From Phoronis australis (taxonomy: Eukaryota; Phoronida; Phoronidae), in the NCBI GenBank assembly GCA_002633005.1, contig NMRA01000717.1, forward strand, positions 96,856-160,855: DNA of 64,000 nucleotides. The letters run 5' to 3'. Below, one piece after another: positions 25,873-34,166 of this stretch. Position 1 is the first letter of the stretch; each line of letters begins with the position of its first letter. The notes beneath the pieces were generated by a model that did no database searches, was not told the DNA's origin, and saw only the letters and a list, made by a program, of their open reading frames with translations. Position numbers and translations under genes: made by a program.

Positions 25873-28800
25873 ATACTACTAATACTACTATACTACTAAT
25901 ACTACTAATACTACTGCTGTCGCTGCTGCTGCTGCTCCTGCTGTCACATCAAATAATTCTACTATTTTTACTTGTATTACTTGAGGTCTCAGTTTTCAGT
26001 GACTTCAATAAAAGGGTGAACCTGTGTCTTCACTGACCGGTGCAAATGACTTCCCGTGCAATGACAGGTTTGAACTTGCCATCACTAAACGAATACAAGC
26101 CTAATAAAACAAAACCTCCGACAAATTGTCTGCTCTAATTATCCAGCGAAACTTTGACTTGTTTAATTAACAGCTAACTGTCACACTCTTTGATTCATTC
26201 ATTGACGTCACGTCACAACTGATTAATTCAACTCAGTGGCCACATTCAATACGATGAAACGTCCTAGGAAGTCCCTGTTAAGTGTTCAAAGCGCAATCAT
26301 AACTACGACAAAAAGGCCATTGGTACTTTAGAGTGAAATAGAAACTTGCTTGTCTGACTCGCTGAAACAACTCATTCGGTGTGCGGATGTTATTTGCAGC
26401 TGACACTGTAGAGTAGGCATACTGGTGGTGGTTGTTTCTTACCTCACCATTATATTCCTCGGCCCATTACTTATTTATAATATGCCTAGAACCTCTCAAT
26501 AGCCTGCTCTAGAGAAACTCGAATAATGGCTGCCATGTGCTTGCTGCAGTACCTCTCGGTAGGTAACGTTCCCAGTTTCGTGATCTTTCTTGGCGCATTG
26601 TTTTTGCATGACTGACAACGTTTAGTTGGTCTTAGAGAGCAAGTTGCAGCTGAGCCGTTTCTGTCGCGTAGAAATCCCTTTCACGTGGTCTGCCGTTCGC
26701 CCTTAATCTCAGTTTGATCAAACATCTGAAGTTCCTGGGGCTCAATGAACTGACGTATTGCCACGTCATGCACATGTATTGTTGTACGCACAGTCAATCA
26801 CTGGTGAAGCTCTGTTTGCGTCCTGGTCATCAGCCTTCAAGCTAGATTCTTCAGAATCTGTACCCTCTGCTCTGTCAACTGTCGTTATTGATCTCTCTGG
26901 CGTTTAGGCAATTGGTCTCTCCTCTTGAGGAGTGGAGCATCACGAGACTTATTTGTGATCCTCTTGAGGAGTGGAGCATCACGAGAGTTGTTTGTGATCC
27001 TCCTGAGGAGTGGAGCATCACGAGAGTCATTTGTGATCCTCCTGAGGAGCGGAGCATCACGAGGGTCATTTGTGATCATCCCGAGGAGTGGAGCATCACG
27101 AGAGTCATTTGTGATCCTCCTTCAGGTCCTCCACCAGGTCACTGCTTGCCCTGTTCTCGTTAACGGTTTTTATTGCTTACTTTCGCTCGACATGCCCTAG
27201 CGTCAGGTAGGTTCCCGATGTATACAGTGTACAACTAAAACTAGTATCATTTGTACTGACGGAAAACAAATGTATTTCGCCTTGTTTACCAGGGTAAAAC
27301 AGAAAATAATAATATACGTTTTTGGCTCTCATATAAAATCACAATATTCCTTACTGTGATAAGATTCATTTCCGTAACCATGGAAACCTCGAAACCACCA
27401 GCGACCCGACAATACGCTTCAGAGTTTATAGAGGCTGTCCAATCCAAAAGTTTCAAATTTGAAAATGGCACGTGTACATAGTCATTGCCTGTGACTTGAG
27501 TCGTTTAACATGGAAAAGATAGAAGCCCAGTTGTATGGGATTAAAGGTCCGGTTCAATTTTCTCCTTAGCTTGCTAAGCAGTGCAAAATGCAGCTTAAAT
27601 TCCTTGTTAAGGTTTCGTATAACAGGGAGGAAATGCTTCTTTAGATTTAAAAACCGCGTTTCATTTTATTGTCCAGAGCCAGATGGAAACTGTTTGTCCG
27701 ATGAGCAAGGTCTTATGTTCACTGGAAAGACGTCCAAGACTGAATCAGGCAAGCAGTGTGTTGTATGGAAATCCGTTTATTTGAATGAAGTAAACACCGG
27801 TACATCAGATTGGATCAAGGAGTATGAGAAATGGGATGAAGAGGTACAGTTATCAAGTTGGTGTCGTAACCCAGATAGAGACAGCGAGGGACCGTGGTGT
27901 ATGTCGCTAGGTGGCGTGAAGGAATATTGTGACATACCTACGTGTCCTCGAGGTAAGATCTATGGCGATGCGACCACCTTCCTGTGCAAACTATATAGTA
28001 TGCTGGTTACTATGAAACGTCGCTTTCATAACCGTTTATGGTTATGTTTAACAATGAATGCTGATACTCTTCATGTCGGTTATCTCCATATTTACTTGAA
28101 TTAGTGAACCATTAATGCTACCTTATATTGTGTAAACATTAAACTGGACCTTACACACTTGCTCCATCCATATCTCTGTGATTGAAGGCACCTCNATCCA
28201 TCTCCCCCCCTCCCCCCTTATGATAATGTCTTTTAATGGTTGGTCGCCCAATCATTACGAGATCCTTTTAAAATACATGTATTTGATCTGTGTGATGTAA
28301 TATTATTCACATTGTTTGGTTATGTAACTGGGTCCCCCAGCTCAGCCATATTTACTAATGATATGATTTCAGGGTAAATAAATGTATTAATTGTTAAAAT
28401 TCGTGGTCATGGCTGATTTCATTAACGGGACAGTCACAGGCAACAGAATATCCTTCGCACCGAATTTGTGCAAATCCCAAATAAAATCATTACTAAGCGT
28501 TCTTCGGAAATCACTAGATAGAGTACAATAGCATATTACAGCACACACATTACACAGTAACTGCGGACATAAACTATGGACATGCGCTGCGTCTGCATCT
28601 TTGCAGAGATTGCTACTGTTTAAATATAACATTTCATTTTTGTCCCAATAGACGTTATTCACGCAGTCATCATTTTAAAAAGAGCCTCGTTTTAGATTTA
28701 AAAACTAATTCAATTAAGACATAAATACAACGATGCACGAGAAAAAATCACGTTATGCGCAGTGATTGAGCGCAGAGTGTTTTATTTTTTCAAACCCTAA

Positions 28801-30559
28801 AAGGAGGCTCTTTGTAACATGGCGTTTGTGTGAAAAAGGTGTATTCTTCGGGTTTGTATTCCGTCATAATAAAAGACCCCATCTTGCCAACGTTGGTCTC
28901 TTTTTATCTCTGGTCACGTGTTTGTTACGCACATATTTTTATCGTTGCTACATATGTAGATCACACAAACTATTTTCTTGTTTAATGTTTGTATAAATTA
29001 TATACATTGCAAGATTGTCGCACCTGCACTAACAAATCACGTGATTCTTAAAAAACAACAACATATATATTCTTCTGTTATTAAACTTCGTTAAAATGGA
29101 AACCAAATCCGCATTGAGACCACGAACACATTTTTTAATCATTTGACGCTTTAAAATAAACGAATCCTCTTTTAAGTTTTTCAACTCTAAAAGATTGGAT
29201 GAAGTTTTAAAATCTCTTCCAAAGACGGCTAAATCGGCCAGCAAGTTACGTGACGACAGCGGGGAAAGACCGTGACCACTCTCAAATGCAAACTCCAATT
29301 GATGATAATGTGGTTAAATAATGCTTTATCAAAGGCAGGGCAGCTTTGAGACGTTCAGTTGAGAAAACAAAGTATAGAAAAACTGAATCAAATACTGAAA
29401 TTTACTTACATGAGTTAGCGAGACGTTGTTTTTAATGCACTTGTCACTTAAGCGGGATACCAACATAGCGTCAGCTAGCGACAAAATCAGCTTTTGGTGA
29501 ACTCACCAACTCAGGGTTTGGCATCCACTTAAATAAATGTGTTAGTTATGTATTTAGTTTTGACCAAGTACCCAACTTGCAAACTTCAACAAATATGTGG
29601 AATCGAATTGAAGTCAAAGTTTGTACATCACAAAACCGCACACGGTATTCCTATTGCAAAAATCAAAAACACAGTGATCAGAGTTCTTTTGACCAATTTG
29701 TACTGCCCTGACGGAAATACCAGAGAGCCAATTTAAGATCAAGTACATTGTAGGCCTAGTACAAATTTGGCTAACTTTGCGGCGTTAAATCCTATAAATG
29801 AGGAGGTTTCGGACCCTTTTTCCCTTGACTTTATAGTGATATCAAATCTACAATTTTTAACTGATTGTTGACTTGTACCCCCTTTTTGAAAATACTTCAT
29901 CCAATGCCCCCACCCTCTCTTAGAAATCCTGGATCAGCTCCTGAAATGGTAGATCAGATTTATTTGAAACTTCCAGATACTAAGTTGTTGGGAAATATTT
30001 CCATAGTGTTCCACTCTTGGATGAGAGGTTAACAAAATATGGCTTAATTAATGAGACATTCGTCTAAAGCCAAAACACAAGAATAGCCTGTATACCGTTT
30101 TTGAAATGCTTTAGAACACAAATGTCTAATAAAATTTGGCTGCCAGGTCCTTGGTACTTTTTTGCTATGAATGTACCTTTCTTTGTTAAAGTATTAATAA
30201 TGTTTCGGCCACGCGATCCAATAAATGACATATTAGTTTTACGGTAAACATCAAATTCCGCTAGAGGAATAATATAACTATTATGTTCAGGTTTAACGAG
30301 TTATAATGTATAGTGTAGTGGATGGTTGAGTAGTTACGCACTCTTATCGGTCAGATACCAACTTTACATGTGAGTATATTGTGTTACTGTAACGTTTTTC
30401 TATTTATTTGTTTTTCTACATCTAGTTGGCGACAATACCAATATAGGACTCGTCGTTTCGAGAGGACAGACGGTATGGGAACACAATAGGTTGCTGCTAC
30501 TGTCATCCCTTATGCTATCAGTAGATGGCGCTTGGAAACATGTACCACTCATTGGTTGA
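3464..30559 (+). CDS. Extracellular mosaic protein (TSP1, fucolectin, Ig, kringle), partial gene model
   Basis: This groups thirteen putative exons on the + strand: 3464-3625, 4092-4277, 4615-4833, 6037-6267, 7600-7815, 10974-11168, 11797-12186, 18642-18930, 19106-19176, 23047-23310, 23843-23887, 27677-27952 and 30426-30559. All have AG/GT borders and compatible phases. Every internal boundary is phase 1 except the phase-2 intron inside the second Ig module. The domains are all secreted or cell-surface types, so the protein should act outside the cell. No signal peptide exon was identified; it may lie between 2.4 and 3.4 kb or left of the window. I do not recognise a named orthologue. That all exons belong to one transcript is an inference from strand, order and phase; two adjacent genes remain possible. 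Confidence 0.6.
4092..4277 (+). CDS. Exon: thrombospondin type 1 repeat
   Basis: Phase 1-1 exon after CCCAACAG, ending at GTATCT. It encodes HWSEWSSWTQCSFTC, then MRHRTC and FCNLQICPG. WSEWSSWTQC is a textbook TSP1 W-x2-W-x2-W start, a site type that is C-mannosylated in other proteins. Confidence 0.9.
4615..4833 (+). CDS. Exon: fucolectin/tachylectin-4/pentraxin-1 (FTP, F-type lectin) domain, N-terminal half
   Basis: Phase 1-1 exon. Recognisable FTP blocks are NLARGRISLQSS, RAVDGRRDNDY, SCTHTSQEDKPWWRVQL and VHSVMITNRL. These match the usual NLA-x-QSS, AVDG, SCTHT and PWWRVDL signatures of F-type lectins and discoidin-like folds. The domain is completed by the exon at 6037. Confidence 0.88.
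5046..5359. mobile_element. Inverted-repeat element B, copy 1, interrupted by MITE A
   Basis: The left part from CAATTGACCT and the right part ending AATAGGTCATT match the uninterrupted copy at 58673-58842. The centre (about 5155-5299) is replaced by MITE A. Element B has short terminal inverted repeats around AATTGACCT. Confidence 0.75.
5155..5299. mobile_element. MITE A, copy 1
   Basis: Shares the core CTCATTTAAAATACACGGCA and the right end AGGTCCTAGCGTTACTGAAC with two copies at 6.72-7.01 kb. The left end of this copy is worn. Confidence 0.75.
6037..6267 (+). CDS. Exon: FTP lectin domain, C-terminal half
   Basis: Phase 1-1 exon. It begins GERLRNFKVLGL, has the two internal Cys (ESLCFHY, LPCNAP), and ends in LTLCEVEVFG, the hallmark last strand of FTP domains. 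With the 4615 exon it forms one full domain. The intron falls at the loop that in fucose-binding members carries the R-x-D part of the ligand motif; no such Asp is visible here. Confidence 0.85.
6723..7007. mobile_element. MITE A, outer copy with an inner copy inserted (about 6777-6894)
   Basis: The inner copy has inverted ends GTTCAGTAAACGCTAGGACC and GGTCCTAGTGTTACTGAAC. The outer copy continues on both sides (AGCTAAAACCTAG before, CTAGTCAAAGTCACG after), matching the unbroken order at 5.2 kb. CTAG on both sides of the inner copy is a likely 4-bp target duplication. Confidence 0.8.
7600..7815 (+). CDS. Exon: six-cysteine module, family not recognised
   Basis: Phase 1-1 exon after CTCATGCAG, ending at GTAAGA. 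The 72-residue product has six Cys (YTGCF, TMCAF, NDCVW, QHCTN, DQCRI, IECPR) and ends like a TSP1 repeat, but lacks the Trp ladder. It fits the mosaic gene by strand and phase. It could be a diverged TSP1 or a lineage-specific module. Confidence 0.65.
9480..10090. repeat. Cluster of GTAAAGTAATTA / TAATTACTTTAC repeats in both orientations
   Basis: Several TAATTACTTTACGC copies lie at 9508-9575 and the reverse form GGCGTAAAGTAATTATTTTAC at about 9973. It looks like the two ends of an AT-rich inverted-repeat element in an intron. The right part is repeated after 10408 by the assembly duplication. Confidence 0.55.
9940..10872. repeat. Direct duplication around a single N (9940-10406 and 10408-10872), probable assembly artefact
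   Basis: The 467-base and 465-base copies are almost identical and abut one N at 10407. Differences are a few bases and homopolymer lengths. The pattern fits two haplotypes placed in tandem. It is intronic, so no exon is affected. Confidence 0.88.
10974..11168 (+). CDS. Exon: degenerate TSP1-like module
   Basis: Phase 1-1 exon after GTGATCTAG, donor GTAAGT. It has FTSWSSWGQCERT, then a long Tyr/Ser-rich middle and KVCETTG at the end. Only two Cys are present, so most of the TSP1 disulfide set is missing. Confidence 0.65.
11797..12186 (+). CDS. Exon: Ig-like domain
   Basis: Phase 1-1 exon of 390 nt. It carries an Ig-type first Cys in GTATFTCKFGYP, a following IYWF Trp strand, and a late LQLGCASWD that would supply the second Cys. 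The whole domain is in one exon, unlike the split Ig domain at 18.6-19.2 kb. Confidence 0.75.
12333..12551. repeat. 27-bp AT-rich minisatellite, about 8 copies
   Basis: Unit AATAACAGCGTGTAATAGTA plus TTATAAA, with drift between copies. It follows the first Ig exon, within the intron. Confidence 0.9.
13619..13680. repeat. CA-rich microsatellite
   Basis: ACACACACGCACAAACACACAC-type run of about 60 bp in an intron. Confidence 0.9.
14071..16220. repeat. 1.07-kb direct duplication around a single N, probable assembly artefact
   Basis: 14071-15144 and 15146-16220 are near-identical, separated by one N at 15145. Substitutions are scattered (for example GACATCGTG versus GACGTCGTG). It lies in an intron of the mosaic gene and contains no recognised exon. 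Confidence 0.9.
16221..18641. other. Intronic stretch without recognised genes
   Basis: I find no exon-like sequence here. A - strand frame at 16242-16523 has a hydrophobic start but no recognisable domain or splice support. A repeat-like CCCC/GGGG palindrome is near 16755-16790. Confidence 0.5.
18642..18930 (+). CDS. Exon: Ig-like domain, first part
   Basis: Starts in phase 1 after GGTTCCAG and ends in phase 2 at GTAAGG. It encodes YTFECKAVVSG (first Ig Cys) and continues to SRIR, where the intron splits the Arg codon. The second Cys is at the start of the next exon. Confidence 0.75.
19106..19176 (+). CDS. Exon: Ig-like domain, last part
   Basis: A 71-nt exon, phase 2 in and phase 1 out. 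It completes the Arg codon and encodes CAVVDTGSHIVTSE followed by GFLTIL, the Cys-containing F strand and the G strand of an Ig fold. The two exons together make one phase 1-1 module. Confidence 0.72.
19535..19690 (+). mobile_element. Possible tRNA-derived SINE fragment
   Basis: TGGCCTAGGAT (19540) resembles a pol III A box and GCATCGAGTCC (19592) matches 9 of 11 B-box positions, about 52 bp apart. No tRNA fold or terminal repeat was confirmed. Confidence 0.35.
20888..21090. repeat. 67-bp tandem repeat, three copies
   Basis: ACGTAGACGGTCTGCTAGGA recurs at about 20889, 20956 and 21023 with very few differences. Intronic. Confidence 0.93.
22570..22745 (+). promoter_or_regulatory. GC-richer patch with two CRE palindromes before a Kozak ATG
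   Basis: TGACGTCA occurs at 22578 and 22609, 31 bp apart, about 120 bp before GGGACCATGG at 22731. The ATG opens a 69-codon frame of no known family. It sits 300 bp before the kringle 1 exon. It could be an internal promoter or a repeat; the palindrome is common across this window, which weakens the case. Confidence 0.3.
23047..23310 (+). CDS. Exon: kringle domain 1
   Basis: A phase 1-1 exon of 264 nt. The product has the six kringle cysteines in order (TCITD, DDCAPW, DCRNPD, PWCYI, RYCDI, ARCPA) and the diagnostic CRNPD and APWCY blocks. In the anionic centre of lysine-binding kringles (D-x-D after NP) the second Asp is Ser here, so lysine binding is doubtful. Confidence 0.93.
23843..23887 (+). 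CDS. Putative 45-nt phase 1-1 microexon
   Basis: TTTCTATTTCTAG precedes it and GTAAGT follows. In the phase of the neighbours it reads LTQCGTTSAPCPDP with two Cys. It would be a short disulfide linker between the kringles. The borders are good and the frame is open, but a piece this short could be chance. Confidence 0.5.
24285..24525. mobile_element. Dispersed inverted-repeat element C, copy 1
   Basis: Starts CATGCGCGCACCTAG and has GGGGGGCTCGAATTTC, then GTGGACC..., and a far-end AATGGGGGGGCTCATTCG. The same order of blocks recurs at 34.75-34.97 and 36.09-36.31 kb. Confidence 0.6.
24912..25925. repeat. 1-kb ACT/ATA microsatellite with a 36-bp higher-order unit
   Basis: Almost pure trinucleotide DNA. 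From about 25126 to 25495 the run is organised in about ten 36-bp units (ACTGATACCAATACTAATAC then ACTACTACTGATAGTG). Long open frames on both strands are by-products of the 3-base period. Confidence 0.97.
26922..27121. repeat. 39-bp minisatellite, five copies
   Basis: Unit GAGGAGTGGAGCATCACGAG followed by an AGTCATTTGTGATCCTCCT-like half. The period is a multiple of three, so it is open in several frames. It is in the intron between the kringle exons. Confidence 0.93.
27677..27952 (+). CDS. Exon: kringle domain 2
   Basis: Phase 1-1 exon, GTAAGA donor. Six cysteines in kringle order (NCLSD, KQCVVW, WCRNPD, GPWCMS, EYCDIP, TCPRG). It keeps NPDRDSEGPWC, so both Asp of the D-x-D lysine-binding centre are present. 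An upstream open frame from 27535 reads through the intron and is not part of the exon. Confidence 0.92.
27953..30425. other. Intronic stretch without recognised features
   Basis: AT-rich, with a single N at 28195 in a C-rich run. I see no exon, repeat array or RNA gene that I can support. Confidence 0.5.
30426..30559 (+). CDS. Putative terminal exon of the mosaic gene
   Basis: After ATCTAG, in phase 1, there are 43 codons ending in TGA. The tail contains a short hydrophobic run (LLLLSSLML). An AATAAA follows 78 bases after the stop. No domain is recognised; the call rests on phase, acceptor and poly(A) signal. Confidence 0.4.
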
Positions 30560-30636
30560 ACTGGACACGCGCCACAACTCCAATATCAATTCCTCATGTT
30601 CACAATAAGTACACAGCGTAGATGAGTGGTCATCTT

Positions 30637-30642
30637 AATAAA
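30637..30642 (+). terminator. Possible poly(A) signal of the mosaic gene
   Basis: AATAAA downstream of the putative last stop at 30559. Isolated AATAAA is common in AT-rich DNA, so support comes only from position. Confidence 0.4.
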
Positions 30643-31119
30643 GCTTTCATACGTCAAAATTGGTTTTCATAGTATATGGACTGTGGGAAAGTGAATCATT
30701 TTTGTTAAATTATGATTTCATAAATCTACATAATTTTCTCAATAAAATTCCCCTAAGTTCCAATTAAATATGCATGAATCACTCCCAATGGAGCCCTACC
30801 AACTTTATTTGTGCCAAGGTTCATTGTAATCAGCTGTATACTGCATACCATTTTCCAAAAGTTGATGAAATTATTTACTTCCTAGGAGGAGTCTTGAAAA
30901 GTCCTAGATTAACTCAGTTGATGGCTATTCAGCCATATTGCATGATCTGCAGTGGGCAGTGAGTGACTCTAGTTTTAGCGGTCACACGACATGAATGGAG
31001 AGCATGGTGATGTATGGTGATTGATGGCTGTGGATGATGCGGTGCGGACACACACGCAGGCAGGCAGGCATGCATGCACACGAGTAACACCCTCTCATTA
31101 CCGCGTTTTCCCGTTGCTC

Positions 31120-31650
31120 CCAACTTGTACGATTCTATAGCCTAACCACAAGTTGGAAAGTTTACCACTATAGCCAATATCTTACACAACTGATTAACTC
31201 CATTCCGGCATTTATGGTTGGATGGCCAGCTCTCTTTTGTTCGATAATTGCTCTAATCTCCAATAAGATGGTATCTACCCTGACTGGGCTGTGCTGTTAA
31301 AAATAAAAGTTAAGTTATACCATATTTGAACATAAACCAATAGCATTTCCGAATTCTTCGTCAAATGGTGATCATGTTTAGTTTTTGAATCGCCAAATTC
31401 GCACAACTCAGTGCAACCGAAGTTACGACAATCTATTCTCCGTTTCCAAATACACCAATTCACTCTGAGTTTGACTGTGTTCACACGTGGTCTGTAATAA
31501 GTTTGGTAGATAATTGGCCTGCTTGTTGTCATAACAGACAAAAGAGTGTGCTTGGCAGTTAGCAAAGAAGCTAGATGTTATCACACGCTCAGAACCCCCT
31601 ACATGTACGTCTGGTAACGTCACTGAACGGGAAAACGCTGTTATGTGCAT
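31120..31650 (+). mobile_element. Dispersed repeat D, copy 1 (about 530 bp)
   Basis: Matches 42382-42920 in the same orientation over its full length, for example GGCATTTATGGTTGGA, CTCTCTTTTGTTC and GTGATCATGTTTAGTTTTTG. No coding sequence is intact. Family not recognised. Confidence 0.85.
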
Positions 31651-32344
31651 GGCTTACAGTCCCTATAGTGGCTGGAGCTGTTATGTGCTTGCATGACACT
31701 TGTATCCTGGAACACAACAATCTCCAGGAACACCTAATAAGACTCAGACTACTACTGAATACATGCCTAACCTCTTAATGAAAAGATACATAGGATAACC
31801 AGAACATCATAATTCAACCAAAATGACACGGTATACATTTGCCCTACACCATAATAATGTAGTTCTAGTTATGCCTAATTTAAATACGTCTGGGCTGGGT
31901 TGCATAAAACTTCAAAATTATCCGCTGGATAAGTTTAACTGTTACATGACGTCAGGTGCATTGTTCAACAATAACAACGTGACGCGTGTTAATGTGACGT
32001 CATTGTTGCTATATGGCGTATAACTTTTACGCAACTGGGTCCTGATATTTTATTTAACATAACAGTAAACAACGCTGATATAGCCAACAGGTTATGGTAA
32101 GACCACTACAATTTACGATAAAACATGGCTGCTACGTGAAATTGATTTTATCATTTCTTCCTGAAACAAATGAAGCACCAACTTAAATCATATTCCATGT
32201 TCAGGTTTTGTAACAAAAGTCAAAGCTTTCAAAAACTGTGGGCATTCAGAGCAATGTTAAAACCCCTGAACAAGAGCAACGCGGAACGTTGAAATGCGCC
32301 CACAAATGCATCGCAAACTGTGCTTTTAGGGTTGTTTATTGGTC

Positions 32345-33850
32345 ATAAACATGGCCACTAGATGGCGCAACAACGTACAATCCATCCGATAATGGGAACA
32401 TGTCATAGCTTCTGTAATAGAAAGCTTTACACAAAATTTCATAGAAATCTGTCACGAAACTTCAGAGAAACAAAGGAAAACAGAATAAAATGAAAACTGC
32501 CACTAGGGGGCAGAGTGTTCATTGGATCCGCCTGAAAGTAGTCATTGTCTGTTGTTAGCTTATACTAAATTTAATAAAGACCCAGCAGTGGGTTTAGGAG
32601 ATACAGCTATGGGCGCAAAACAAAACAAAACTACCATTGGAGACGCCACAGTAGTCAAAGTTGTCATCGTCAATCATTCTCTTCACACAGAGAACATAAA
32701 CGCCAGTTTTCAAAACCATCCTTAGAATGATTTGGTTGATCGAAGAGTGAACGCCAAAAAACAAGACTTGAAAACGGAAAAAGTGGCCACTAGGAGGCGC
32801 AAAACACCTCGATTCCATCCAAAACGCGTGGATAGCGTCATCTCACCAACAGATGCCTGAATTCAAAATTTTATGTAAATACTTAGAGGACCCTTGACGA
32901 TAGAGGTAAATTTAAAATCTAAAACTGCCACCGTGGGGCACACCAGAAATCAGATCCCACTCAAAGTTGTTGTTCTTTGTCAACATCATATAAATACACT
33001 TATTAAATTTATTAAAGAAAATACAAATGGTTTAAGAGATACCCTTGGGCGCAAAAAACGAAACTGCCACTGGGAGGCGCCACAGTAGCTGAAGTAATCG
33101 GAAAATCATTGTCAGAGGTACACTTCATAGTAAAAACATACATGCCAATTTTCACAATTATCCTGAAAGCGATTTGGTTGATAGAGGGGTGGATGCATAA
33201 GAAACAGACTCGAAAACAGTAAAAATGGCCACTAGATGGCGCAAACTAAGTCACATCCATCTGAAAACAGAAAGATAGAGTCATCACACTAACAGAAGCC
33301 TGTACGCCAATTTTTTTGAAAATACATTTAGGACCTTTGAACATACAGAGGTAAACGTAAAAAAAATTGCCACCAGGTTGCAAACCAGGATTCAAATCCG
33401 TCCAAAAGTCGTCATCGTCCTTTGTCAACATCATATAAATGCACTTACTAAATTTAGTAAACATCCTGTAGATGGTTTAGGAGATACAGCCATAAGCGCA
33501 AAAAAAAAACTGCCACTAGGAGGCACCACAGTCGTTGAAATCGTTGGAAAATCATTGTCAGCCGTCCTCTTCATAGTAAGAACATACATGCCAATTTCCA
33601 AAATCATTCTTAGAGCGGTTTGGTTGATAGAGGGCTGGACGACTAAAAACATACTCAAAAACAGTAAAAATGGCCGCTAGGTGGCGCAGATTACGTCAAA
33701 TCTATCCGAAAACAGGTGGATTGCGTCATTTCACTAATAGATGCGTACATGCCAAATTTTATGAAAATACGCTGAAGACCTTTGAAGATACAAAGGTAAG
33801 CATAAAAAACTAAAATTGCCACTAGGGGGCAGACAGGTAGTCGAGTCCAT
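32345..33850 (+). repeat. Tandem ~145-bp satellite with CTCF-like motifs, in ~443-bp trimers
   Basis: GCCACTAG-type motifs start near 32355, 32500, 32632, 32787, 32930, 33069, 33229, 33367, 33510, 33674 and 33819, spaced 132-164 bp. Every third unit is most alike, giving a 430-445-bp higher-order period. Four motifs fit the CTCF core consensus CCASYAGRKGGCRS exactly (32355, 32500, 33229, 33819). The array lies between the 3' ends of the mosaic gene and QTRT2. Confidence 0.8.
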
Positions 33851-34105
33851 CCGAAAGTTCGCTCATGACGTCCCATCCACGAAAGGAACATATGTGCAAA
33901 ATTTCATGAACATGCGTCAAACGGTTTTGGACACCGCCTGAACGGACGTAGATGACGGCATAATGCAACCACATAAAAATATGTGGGCGCATAAAAATGG
34001 GAAAACACATTTTGGCAATGATCATGTCCAAAATTAGACAATTTTACCGCACTAAAACATCACACACACACAAAAGAACTATCGCAATTTAGAAAGTAAA
34101 ATACT

Positions 34106-34111
34106 TTTATT
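34106..34111 (-). terminator. QTRT2 poly(A) signal
   Basis: TTTATT on the + strand, AATAAA on the - strand, about 56 bases after the QTRT2 stop codon. Confidence 0.6.
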
Positions 34112-34166
34112 GCAGTTCTAAGTGGAGATACACATTAACAAGGGTTAATCTATCGGCCACCAGGTG

